Source: Rhizodiscina lignyota
Taxonomy: Eukaryota > Ascomycota > Dothideomycetes > Aulographales > Rhizodiscinaceae
DNA length: 64,000 nucleotides
Reading direction: 5' to 3'
Assembly (NCBI GenBank): GCA_010015805.1
Contig: ML978138.1
Location: 186,001 to 250,000, forward strand
This document shows positions 21,822 through 33,423 of the stretch, in pieces. Made by a program: the position numbers and the translations under genes. Each line of letters starts with the position of its first letter. The first letter of the stretch is position 1. Below the pieces are notes generated by a model. The model was not told where the DNA came from and did not search any database. It worked only from the letters and a program-made list of their open reading frames with translations.

Positions 21822-24800
21822 TCTCAAGCTCAGCTTTCTCAGCTCACAGGATCACGATTGATGTGTATATGCCAAGTTGCATTTCAAGGAGTCTTGACGG
21901 GTTTTGGGCTTTGATTCTCTGGGTTTTTGACGTGGGTCATTGGTCACTGTACATAGCTGATCTTGGTCGTATACCAAACTTCTTGCAATAAAAGCAAGTC
22001 TGCCAGGTTTTTCAGCTCATGAAACGCGAAGGAACCGCGAATGATTATGCAGTTGTGGGGTGGGCGAATTTGATTCGTCTGTCCATCAACTGCGCCTCAC
22101 GATAGGGGCTGAAGGATCCTCTTCAAGTTTCGAGCACAGTTCTCTTTTGACCTTCTTTCAACGAGCACACGCGGTGTCTCCGCGCGACTGTAAGACTACG
22201 CGGCAAATACTCATCTTAGTGCTGTCAGAGACGTGGAGTGTTTGCGTGTAATAATTGCCTCAATACGGTAGTTCTAAGCCCGAATTGCTTGGACCTGCCG
22301 TGCCTGCATAGAATATCGGGATCGCCCGCCACTCACGCCACTGCACATTGTACCAAAGAATTTTTTAAAGGCCACTTGCTTTTCCCCAAAATTATAATTC
22401 TTTCGGCGTCTGAACTTTTGAATTTGTCTGAAGTGATGAACTACTATTGCTGCTAGCCGCACGCTTCCGCTCGCGCTTTGAATACACCTAAATCCGTAAT
22501 ATTTGAAATCGAAAACTGTTTTTATGCGCGCAATTTTCATCCGTCATCAGAGCACATTGATATTGATCTTTTTGCCTTCTCCTTGTGATAGATGCCCAAG
22601 CGTTTTATCCCGCGCGCCTACTAGTCTTTTCCAAGCCATTTTGCCACGCTGAGGTCGTATTTTACAGATGTCCTATAATTCCATTACGTTCTACCATCCT
22701 ATTTGATTATGTCTCCTGAGAAGCATACCATAGGCTATTCGCTACCGGTGACAACAGCTGAGGCAACCCGGAATTCGCCTTCACAGCTGGTCACGGAATT
22801 ATCTGTGCACACCTCTACGGGCTGCACTGACATCTTCTCAACCACTGGGGACACGATCTCTCGCCGCACCGTGCTGGGAGCTCTTTCGTCCAATGATCCG
22901 GATGTCTTATTAGCCAGTGAGCCACGTTACGCGTCGGAGTCATAAGCTCACAACATGACATTCCCAATCTGGTGACAGCTCCGTGGTCGGTGAGCCGGGG
23001 GCGGAACAACGTTTGTGGTTACGATATTCCGCGCATGTAACGAAGGGGTGGGTTGTCATTGTCGTCGTCGATGAGGGCTTTGCCTCGCAATGATTCATCC
23101 ATGTGTGGCTGGCCCTTGTCGAAACCTGCCTCACCAGAGCGAGGCAATCCGCATAGATCTAACGCTGCGCAACTGTGTAAAAGCAGCGGACAATGCCGTT
23201 GACGGGTCATGAGATGGAGGCCACTCTGTGTACGAAGCGGCGGTGAGACCTAGAGGCAAGATGGTGCAGGTGATCGAGAAATTTATGTCGTGAGGTCGTT
23301 GCCTTGCTGCGTGTTCTGGGATCGCTCCAGCGAGTCTATTTGCTTTTGAACTGCCGATTGGTTTTCTACCGCCCGAATGATATGCATTGACGCGATGATG
23401 CAGACTGGATGGGTCTGGGAACGAGCTGATTCGCTTCTCGAAGAGGATTGTCACTGACTCCCGCTCAATAGATGTCAGCTCCTATCCCATAACCAATCAA
23501 CAATGGTTGCCTTTCGTCTGTGGGTCTTTTCGTGATGCATGGGTGGAGCGAAGATCCGGAAAGACGAACAAAGAATCTCGCGAGTTTGATAACACGATCC
23601 ACTTTGCAATAAATGACTGGATATTGGCCGTTTGCCTTCTACTCGAACCGGTAAACGATTAGGTTGTGATGCAGTTGTTGCATCCAACGTGGCCGCAACT
23701 AGGACAGCGTTACTACCGTATCCGGTGGTTATTAGGAGAAGTCTCCAGCCACCACTTCTGGAGTGGCTGCAGTGCAGAGAGCCAGTCCATGCGCGAATAT
23801 GCACGAGATGAGACTGTTGAGTTGCATTTCCTTTGCCTCTTGAAAGTAGTGGTCTAGTGGAAGCCTACATTGACTGTGTTGACTCAAATTGTCAGGCAAT
23901 GAAGCAATTATTGATGATGCCCAATGTCGAGGCGCATTAAATCGAAGTAGAAAAGTAAAAGATATTATTGAATTCTGCGAGCTAAAAGGCTGGCTTCGAA
24001 GCATTTTCTGTGATTGGATACGAGATTAAGAATGATAAAAAATCAATAGATGAGCGAAAGGTTCAAATTGGCAGTCTCATGCAGGGAAGTGAATCTCAAC
24101 TAAATTTTGTGAGATCAGATTTGATCATCGAAGTTGAAGTTCATCAAAGACTCATTAACATCATTGATCTCGGCCTAAGATCGCGTCTACTGAGAGAAAA
24201 TCGAGGAATGTCCCAAATAGGCGTCTGTGAAAGCTAATTTGCATGATAGCAGCGGAACACGGTCCGAAAGATGCATCGTAAGCCACTACATTGAAACCAT
24301 TATCTCAGAGAATGCGAATTTGAACAGGAGAGACTGGTAGTACAAGATCACCGGGGACTAGGGAATGCTCCCCGAACCTTGCTCCGTGTAACAACAAAAA
24401 CTTAGCCAGCTGAAGAGTTTCGAAACAGTGAGGCAGAAAGAAATACTTCACTTCAATAGCTATTGGGCATAAATGTACTTCTAGAGACTAAGATGCAAAT
24501 CATTGCGAATTTTAGCACATACAGTGAAACGGCTTGACGGCTGGAGGTCATTCTAACCAACCCCTACACAACACATAAAATGCTCATACGGGTTCAGCTG
24601 AGCGATCAAGATATGATAAAGGTCTGATTGGGAAGATAAACAACAACTTTTAAAGTAGGCTTTTCGAAGAAATTGAGTTGATGCCTTTGATCACGGGAGA
24701 CTTCTCCATTTCCCCGCAGCCACGTAGAGGTATGACGTGCACTGTCCGGATAACAACAGCCCCCCAATTTAGGAGATGATGAGAAACCGGCTCGAGGCCT

Positions 24801-27591
24801 GAAGCTGCCTTCGAATTCAATCAATCAGCGATCCTTTGCAATATAATTCGTCCACGTAATCTAATCCGTTGCTTCTTTCTGCACTTCTTGCGGCGCGGGC
24901 CGTGCCTTCCGCGGAAGTAGAAGCAAGTCTTGTTTCATATGAAAAGCGATTCAACGAAAACAACTTCATAACTGGGGGATACCGATCTGCGAAGGTTGCC
25001 TTGTTGAGGGCAGCATGATGTGTTGTACTGTCACAAGGGAGTTTCGATCGATTGGTCGCAGCGCCCCATCAAATGCAAACCTGTACGAGATGTCACGCGG
25101 ACACGTCTCCAACGACTTGGATAGTCGCCACACCTTTTTATTGCAAAGACAATCGTGGGCCGATGTGGGGATGTAAGAGGTTTATGATTTCGGCCTTGTA
25201 GAAGTTTTGCGCCCCGTTCAGTCTTTCCGACGATAACAGGGATATAAACATTACACATCCGTCTACTATTCGGCTTTATGCTGGTGCATTCCTCTTATGC
25301 TCTCCACGTGTGTTGGTGGATGCAGATGGACAAGGCTGAACCAATAGCGTTCCTCCGTAGCCCGGCATCTTGCTTCGAGTTTTTGCCTCGCTGCCTTGAC
25401 CAGGGTGCGCTGAGTGAGAATACCGCACTCCTTGGGTAGAGATCATGTCTTTGATGTTCCAAATTTTCCGTATTATTTGGAGCAGGGAAAGGCTTGTATG
25501 AATGCGACGCATTTACAGAGCCCGGTCATCCTCGTAGGCATGGCTCCTTGAGTGGAGCAAAATCGTAACACAATACTCAGGATCTTGTTGAAGTTGCCAG
25601 ATGACCAACGTATACAGTGGAAACTCTCTGAGTTGAGGCCGACGGGTAAATCGATCGAAACACTTCGCGCGAATATCGGTGCAACTGATTTTGAGCTCCG
25701 GATCTAGTGATGTCGCCCTTTCAGCCGGTTTGCATTTCTCTCGTCTGGATATCGGCTCCGCAATGCATCTGCAGTAGCCACATTAGCAATGTTGACTGGG
25801 AGTGCAAATAAATGATCGTTTAGACGCTTTTAGAATGGTGCGCAAACACGGGAGGCCAAGCCCTCTCAAGCCAGTGAAGTGCTTTATAATGACCCGGGTA
25901 GTGTAAGACAGAATCATCAAAGAACCAATCTTGTAGCACAGAAGCCTTGAAAGGGATGTGATGCGATGAGGTTGGCCATACACCATCCCTAGACATTCCG
26001 TCATTGCGGCGCTTGTTTGGAACGTTGACTGCCTTATTTTCAGGCGGCTACATCCTTCAGTTCCGGAAATAGCTCACCAAAATCAGGGATTAAAGCTCGG
26101 TGAGTAAGGCTGGCCGCTCTGGAACGGAGTCCACTGGTAGGAAATGTGAGATGGCTGAATGCGGAGGTTTCGAGCGTCTGTAGTGCGGTGGAACCTGATG
26201 GCGAGCGACAGGAATTCGCTGGGCATTGCAACCGAACTCCCCTAAGTCACAGACTTGTCGAAATAAACTGTCCGGAGCCTTGACCGTGGGACCTTTTCCC
26301 AAAGTGATTATTATAATTGACCGGCCCCGGAATTTGGAGTAAACACAGCCTTGCGCCTCAGCCACGTTAGCAAAGTCACAGGGCCGGTTTTAGCGCTGTG
26401 AAAGGATGAGACAATGACCATTAAGTCAAGACGCTGAGGTGCCCAAGACGAGCAGAAGGCAACTTAATGTGATACGTGAAACTGGCTGAGAGGCTTCATT
26501 GTTAGAGCATTAGCAATGTGCGACTCTCACCTGCTATCTTCTGCCTGCAATATATGACGCATGGGGCCTTTGTCACCTGGGGCGAGGCGAACGAGTCTCT
26601 GGTTCCTCAAATTTGCCTGCCTGAAGGCAATCGATACGGAAGTCATCGGACTACGAATGCCCTGGAATGTTAGAGAATAGTACTTGCCGTGATGCAAGGA
26701 ACAGCCGGCCTCGAAGTGAGTGGTAACACTATGGATTTACTTGTTGGAAGGGGGGACTTTATACCTCTGGTTTCACTCCTCGTACATGGATGGGGCAGGG
26801 TAGTCCTCTGAGGAGCCTCGCTCTGCTGGCAATCTCGAGAGATTCTCTGCTTTGCTTTGCTTTGGCTACACCGGGAAGGTTACGGCGTCAAAAAGCGGCA
26901 GTCGCAAACTGGTCAGCGCCTTATACACGTCAGGCAAAACGAGTCGCTTGCAGGTTGCATGGGGCGTAGCTGATGTATTGCCTTGCGGCTCTGCATGCGG
27001 ACGAGGTGGGAGGGGTCGAGATTGCGAATTTAGCGTGTTTGCCTTATGGTGCGCGCACTGCGCGACGATGTTATAACGCATGTCTGCATGCTTGCTGCCA
27101 CTGATCTCATTCATTGATGTCTCCTGATTACTGTGCGACGATCGGCTGTCCGCGGCGTTACGTCCCGAATTCGTTGGATTGCCTCTTCTTGCTGAATGCT
27201 GCGTCATATCCGAGAGGGGCGGAGTGACGGTATCGTTTGTAGGTGTACTTGGCTCACCCAAATGCGTTGGCAACTGACCGTTGTGGGCAAGCCATCTTTT
27301 GAGATGTTGATTGCTAGCAAGGGAAATTACGAATTTCGAGAGCGGTCACGACACTCTACGCCCTGGCGAAACCTGCACCTTCCCGTGGCCGCTCTCGACC
27401 ACCGCACCAGGAGAATTCGCTTTTTCTCCAGTCGTCGCTGTCCCGGCTGAGAGTCTAGCGCGGAACGGCAAGCCTTTATTCGCCAGGCAGAAGCGCACTG
27501 AGCAGCTCTGTGGCAAATCCCGCCTCAGCCACCTTTTGTTGCGCAAACTTAAGTTCTTCCTGATCCCTTAACTCCGAGCTCTCTGGACGAC
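21822..27591. other. 5.8-kb gene-poor region
   Basis: No frame above about 135 codons, no splice-joined gene, no terminal repeats and no tRNA could be supported. The part near 23860-24250 is clearly A/T-rich compared with the rest. The last about 150 bp (27440-27590) are C/T-rich and look like the leader of the Est1-type gene. The stretch may hold decayed elements or noncoding RNA that cannot be recognised by eye. Confidence 0.5.
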
Positions 27592-30500
27592 ATGGCCTCG
27601 CTGCACGATGCTTTCATCCAGCACCTGCGGAACCAGCCGAGGAGCGGCAATTCCAGAAGTTCTCAAAAGCCGTGGAGCTGTCGCTACTGTCATGACCAGG
27701 GTCTCAAGAGCCAGATTTTCACCGAGAGTGACGCCCTGCTCCTTCATGTCGAGCAAATGCATCCCAACGATAAACCCGCACCTTGGGATCAGAGGGCAAA
27801 ACTTACATTTTTGAATGATTCTATGTAAGTAGCGCGCGTATTCATTTTTTTCTTATGCCAGAGCCGGCCGAAAACGGTACATGCGAATACAAAGCCGGCT
27901 GACGAGTTGATAGAAGCGAACTCCCACAAATCAGTAGCGCTCCCGACAGCCCTGCAAGATCCTCTAAAGGCTCCAGAGACGTGGATGGAAGAGTTCGCGA
28001 ATCCAGCGTGCGAGCGGAACCAGGTTCACGTTCTCCAAGTCGGACGCCCTCATTTGAGGAAACCCAGGCAGGACGTCCAAGGTCCAAACGCCGACATCAG
28101 GGTGACTCTGCAGCGCCTGATTCCCGATCGAATCAAACTTCGAGACAAAAAGTCGGCTCGTTTTCAGCGTCAGCCCCTCGAATCAGATCTGCTGTGACTG
28201 TGATGGAGGATGCAGATCCCGATTTTGTGGGACGTCCTTTAGCTAACACATCTTACGCCACGCCTTCTTCTCATAAGCTTTTTGACCCTGGTCCAAATCC
28301 GCCCCCACAGAGAGGCACCAAGGGGGTGTTAAGTCACGCGACCGCACGGAGTCCTGAGGCCCCAAATGCCACGCCAAGTCACCCTAGATCTCAGATGGGT
28401 CACATGTCCTCGACTAGTTATCCATCGATATCTCATAGCCGACCTTCATCGGGTTCAAGTCGACAAGGTGGTGTGCTAAAGTTAAAATACAATCCACTAT
28501 GGCCGACCTTGGTACTCCAGCCGGAGAGCAAGGACCTTTCTCAAGAGCAGTTGGCAGCTGAAGTAAAGTCGATTTATACTGGATTGACCATGGTCGAAAC
28601 GAAATGCATCCATATCGATAAAGCCCAGCAAGCGACACCACGGAGTGAATCTAAAATCACCGATGAGCATTGGTAAGTCGCCATGCGCATGTGATATCTT
28701 GGACTCTGCTAATCCCCTCTATGTAATAACAGGCAGGCCATGATTGCGCTCCATAGGACGTTACTTCATGAGCACCACGACTTCTTCTTAGCAAGCCAAC
28801 ACCCTGTTGCTTCTCCTGCACTAAAAAGGCTCGCTTTGAAGTATTCTATGCCGGCTCGGATGTGGAAGCATGGAATACATTCGTTTTTAGAGTTGCTCCG
28901 ACACCGCCTCCCGGAATCACTAGAATATATGTTGGCCTTCATCTACTTAGCTTACCAGATGATGGCGCTATTATACGAGACCGTCGGCACATTCCGAAAC
29001 ACCTGGATTGAGTGCCTCGGTGACCTTGGCCGCTATCGAATGGCTGTCGAGGACGAAGACGTACGAGATCGCGAGATTTGGGCGGGAGTTGCCAGGTCTT
29101 GGTATAATAAGGCAGCAGATACGAATCCCGCAATCGGTCGTCTTTTTCATCACCTAGCAATACTCGCTCGTCCGAACATGGTTCAGCAATTGTACTTATA
29201 CAATCGTTCGCTGACGAGTATCATTCCATTCATGAACGCACGCGAGAGTATTGTTACCATACTCGACCCTGTGCTCTCAGAGAATCCTCCATTACAATTG
29301 TCGTTGAGCGACGCGTCACTGCTCAAGATTCACGCGCTGCTATTTACAAAGAAAGAGTTAAACGCCGTTTCAGCAGCTATTGACATCTACATTAACGGTC
29401 TTGTTTCTTCCATCGCTCAAGAAGGGCCAAAGTGGCGCGAAACTGGATCGTTTACCGGCATCGCCAATGCAGGTGTTCTGTTCGACTTCGGCAATGAGAA
29501 AAACATTATGCGCTTCCTTTTCGAAGTACGCCGGAAGACCATTCAGCAGAAGGATCCCAAAAGCATGCCACCAGGGCTGCCTGAGGATCAGTCGGTTCCG
29601 GATATTCAGTCTTTGCCTGAATTAGACTCACAGACCCAGCTCTGCTTTGACCTCGCAACCCAGCTCTTTGTTTCGACATTCAAGACCGTCCTTTCACGTC
29701 GCAGTGACAAGAATGTCCTTTCCTACGTACACGTGTCTCTTGTCCTCCTCCTCAATGTTGTGCACATCGCGACTGCTTTCCCGAAAGAAAAATACGTTCG
29801 TGCTCTGCTCGATGCAGCACCCTGGAGCGAGCTGGTCTCGTATACGAATGCGCTTATTAGTACCGAAGACAATTTGGACGAAAACTACAAAAAAATTGTT
29901 TTATTCGAGGACGGAGGACGTCCACTACCCGAGGACTGGATGTTGCGAGGTCTGAGCTGGGCCTTTGAGTATTGCCCACGTGCTTGGTTCAAGGATGCTG
30001 CTGTTACTGAAGAAGAGGAGCGATATATGGAGTGGACATCTACGATGAAGGCTAGGGTTGATCGCGTGTTGAGTTTAGTCGTGCAACTTGCGCAGGTAAG
30101 GCAATCCTTCTATAGAAAGCTGTCGTGGTCATGCTGACCCCTTCACAGACAGGAGACTATATTCAATTCAATCCCGAAACGTCTCGCTTCTCCGTTGTTG
30201 GTGAGGAAGATGTTGTCATGGAGGATGATGAAGGCTACGAGTCAGATTCTGAACAGATGAAGGTGATTCAGGAGAAAGAGAGGAATAACACGGAATCTAC
30301 ACAAGCTTTGCCTGACGATTGTGCTGCAACTTTACGAACTGATTACGGGGTGAGCACTGAACGCAATTCTGCGTCTTCTACTTCGAAAGTGTTGTTAACT
30401 CACTGACGTAGACAATCGTACCCAATCTGGATGTGCTTAAGCAGCCAGATCTTGTCAATATCATCCTCGACCATTCGAACATGGCTATGGTCATTCCACA

Positions 30501-31177
30501 CGAATGTAAGTAATGACCGTGCATGTTCTTCACATTCTACGCTAATTGATTTCCTAGGCATGGCAACACTCTTAGACTCGGCCAATGCGCACGATATCTC
30601 AAGCAACGAAGCTGCAGCTGCATTGCACAATATCCGCAATGCCCTAAATGAATACAGGAACATCACCATTCAAGATAGCAACGACCAAGACCTGACGAAA
30701 TACTATGTTGGATCTTTGGCGACCTTCTTTTCAGAGCGACCAAGGCAACAAGGACGCTCAGATTTAAGTTCTGCAGTCACACCAAAGCCAGGCAATGTAA
30801 TCAACACACTTCATGCTGTTGCCCGGCAAAACAGCGATCCAGCAAAAAAGGGCGGCAGAATTGGCACTGGCCTTTTCAGCAGAACAACGACTGGCTTATC
30901 AGACATCACCTTCCCTCCCTCTGCTGAAGAGATGGATCTTGAAGTACCATCATCGAATATGGAACCCACCTTTGACACTCCCGACGAGAGGCCAGCAGTC
31001 GTCATCACTGATGATCGAAAAGTACGGGCCCAGGTTAGCAAGTTAGGCACAGCAGCCATTGCAGGGTGGATGGTGAAGAAATGGCTCACCCAAGCAAAGA
31101 AGAACCAGGAGGGAAGGGAAATATTGACCAAACCCATGACTACTGATCCTCAGATGGACACAGCGATGGAAACTTGA
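27592..31177 (+). CDS. Est1/Smg7-type DNA/RNA-binding protein with N-terminal C2H2-like motif (1,089 aa)
   Basis: Exons 27592..27824, 27914..28672, 28733..30095, 30149..30349, 30412..30505 and 30558..31177; five introns of 52-89 nt, total frame 3,270 nt. Residues 28-57 (WSCRYC ... H52 ... H57) make a C-x2-C-x18-H-x4-H zinc-finger-like motif. A Ser/Pro/Arg-rich linker follows (about 80-260). From about 269 (NPLWPTLVLQPE) the fold is helical, with the Est1/Smg5-7 signature around 420-500 (FRNTWIECLGDLGRYRMA, WYNKAADTNPAIGRLFHHLA) for the 14-3-3/TPR-like domain and its second helical part to about 760. An acidic stretch (VVMEDDEGYESDSEQ) follows, then a less conserved C-terminus. Family members work in telomerase recruitment (Est1), or nonsense-mediated decay (Ebs1, Smg5-7). 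There is no PIN domain, so no nuclease activity is expected. Confidence 0.88.
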
Positions 31178-33423
31178 ACTAATAACGGACGGAAGAGATG
31201 GCTGTGTCATTTGACGCCTGGCAATGCAGTACACGCCCTTTCCCAATAGTACCTCATTATCAGAGGCGCTCCAGATTGGCAACCATTTAAGTTTCATCCG
31301 CCCATAACCCCGCAACACATGACTCAAGGAGTCTGGAATGACATCGAGCATTCAGGGCGGATCCCGACTTCATCAATCCTCTGACATGTTACCTGCCCGG
31401 CCCCGTGGGTACACAGATTGGCTCACTCATTGAAGCCTCCATTTTTAAGCACATTACCACTTCTCCAGCCAAGCAACGGAGGTCACTACCAACCCAACTA
31501 CGTATGCAGTACTTCGAGGCGCACAACGCGACGAGACTGTCACAGCTCCAGTTTTTTTTTTCAAGACTGGCATAGCTTTCATACGTTAACCCGGTGAAAT
31601 ATACGAAAAAAAGGCTCGTTAATGCGAGCGTGTAAATGTCTTCTTCTGAATATGTGATTGGTTCTTCTCAGTTGAGATTGGCTTTAATGACAAGTTTATT
31701 TAATGACGAAATGACTTCTGCTGCGTCTCTGAACGGTCTACTTGGGAGGTGTCGTTTCAAATACAGGGCGTTTAGCGTACAAGGTGTATGTGTATGATAA
31801 TTCAAGAGGGTAGAACTGGTTTGATCAATACATGGAATGTTATACTTCGTTCGACCCCTACATCGTATGTCGTTCTTCATTATGATGATGATAATGACGT
31901 TATCCCGTCCGACATCTACTCAATGACAAGCATCATCCTTTCTTCACCATGGCATGTGCCACGCCTCGCTGTGAGGAGACAATGGTTCGCTGCCGATGAC
32001 ACCGGAACTGAAAAGAGCGGCGACTGGGCAAGAGGGAAGATGGCTTTCATGCAAGGACGCAAGTTTGCCGATATCATCAAGACTAGCGGGGAGAAAATAT
32101 CAGCACTTGGGTTGAGGGTAGTCCGTCATATTCCATACGCCTCAGCCATCTCGACATCTGGTCCTTCTCGACACACCAAGTAGAGAAGATATAGCATCCA
32201 AAATCTTTGATAATTAAGGCGGGTATATCTCCTCTCTGTCACTGTGTATGCTTTTAAGCTGAGTCTTTTCCCTCGTAGAAGTGGGGAGTATTATGATATG
32301 TATCTTTGAATTGACGGATAGCACATATACCCTCAGCTCCGTAGGTCCGTGTGATTGATCTTCGTCCAAAGGATGAGCCAATGGCGTGTCAAGCGTTCAT
32401 ATAATAGATTAGGTTCATTAAATATAATAAGATTCATGAGGCTGATGAGACTTGTGCTCCAAGACCGAGTGTGAAGCGTTGACGAAAGGAAGTGGTTTAG
32501 AATTTGGACCAGCTTATTTATTTTACGTTCGTTTATGCGAGAAATATTCTGGTAGGCCTGGATTTTATGTACGGTGTTAGTGTTGACTATATAATTAAAA
32601 TGGGTTTGCCTAATCAATGCCTTCGGGCACCGTGGTCTAGTCAACAGGCTGCGTCGATAATCTTTAATAGTAAGACTTTAACCCGAAAAGAACAGATACG
32701 GTTAACCTGTTGGCAGTGCGTTCGACCCGCAGTCGGGCCAAAAAATTTACTAACATTTAGGTGCCCAGTGACGGACAGCACCTTCTCGTGGTACTGGGTG
32801 TGAGTAATCTTAAAGATGAAACTAAGACTGTCCATTTTTTTGGGACTTTTTTTTGCTGTTTACAACTTTGATTCTACAGCACGCCAGCGAGCCCTCCAAT
32901 GAATAGGTCAGCCGGGCTTGAAATTCCTCTACCACTCCCTGGTGAAGAGAGCCCATATCCATCTTGTACCGAAGTCCCACAAGGACCGGCCAGTAAGCCC
33001 AGTCGTGCTCTCAATTTTTGCAGTTTGAATTATCTATGGACTCTAGCTTCCCTTTTTGCATGCCTAATCATATCGTACCGCGCAATATTCCCAGATGACT
33101 TTATCTCGCCCGATGGTGTTTGATATTGCGGCGTCGGAGCATGATCTGCATCCAGGGCAGTGATTGGCTGAGGGACGTGTACTAGCGCGACCAGGACCCC
33201 TGTTCCGCTGCGCTGGCCCCACCGGTCTTTTCCACAATCAAAACATCGGCGAGCGGTAAACGTCAACAACCCACCAACGCCCACCCGTCACCGTCACTCG
33301 CTTTCTCTTCCTTTCATTTCTGCATGTCCTTTTCTTTACCGCATACTTAGCTTTTCTTCGCCCTGTCGCCCTTCATCTCCTCCACCTTCGCGCGCTCCCA
33401 CATGCGCTCGTGACCGACCAATC
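31178..33423. other. 2.2-kb stretch before the Num1/ApsA gene
   Basis: A plus-strand frame at 31788-32183 (131 codons) has no recognisable domain; the part from SSPWHVPRLAVRRQWF on looks mildly protein-like. A second small frame at 32899-33123 is listed separately. A T10 run is at about 31551. The final 170 bp is pyrimidine-rich (CTTTCATTTCTGC-like), as expected for the promoter and leader of the Num1-type gene. Confidence 0.4.
32899..33123 (+). CDS. Doubtful small membrane-protein ORF (74 aa)
   Basis: An open frame starts with ATG at 32899. It has a Pro-rich first half (IPLPLPGEESPYP) and one likely membrane segment (LWTLASLFACLIISY) followed by AIFPDDFISPDGV and a stop. A possible acceptor (TTCTACAG at 32872-32879) lies just upstream, so it may be a last exon. 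No family is recognised and there is no supporting neighbour. It could equally be chance. Confidence 0.2.
   Translation: MNRSAGLEIPLPLPGEESPYPSCTEVPQGPASKPSRALNFCSLNYLWTLASLFACLIISYRAIFPDDFISPDGV

Noticed and set aside
31788-32183. 131-codon plus-strand frame between the Est1-type and Num1-type genes
   Set aside because: Only weak protein character, no family and no clear promoter; kept as a note in the intergenic entry rather than as a gene.
32612-32725. tRNA-like A-box (GTGGTCTAGT) and T-loop-like GTTCGACC
   Set aside because: The acceptor ends do not pair, the T-stem has only four pairs, and the spacing would need an oversized intron. At best a decayed tRNA fragment.
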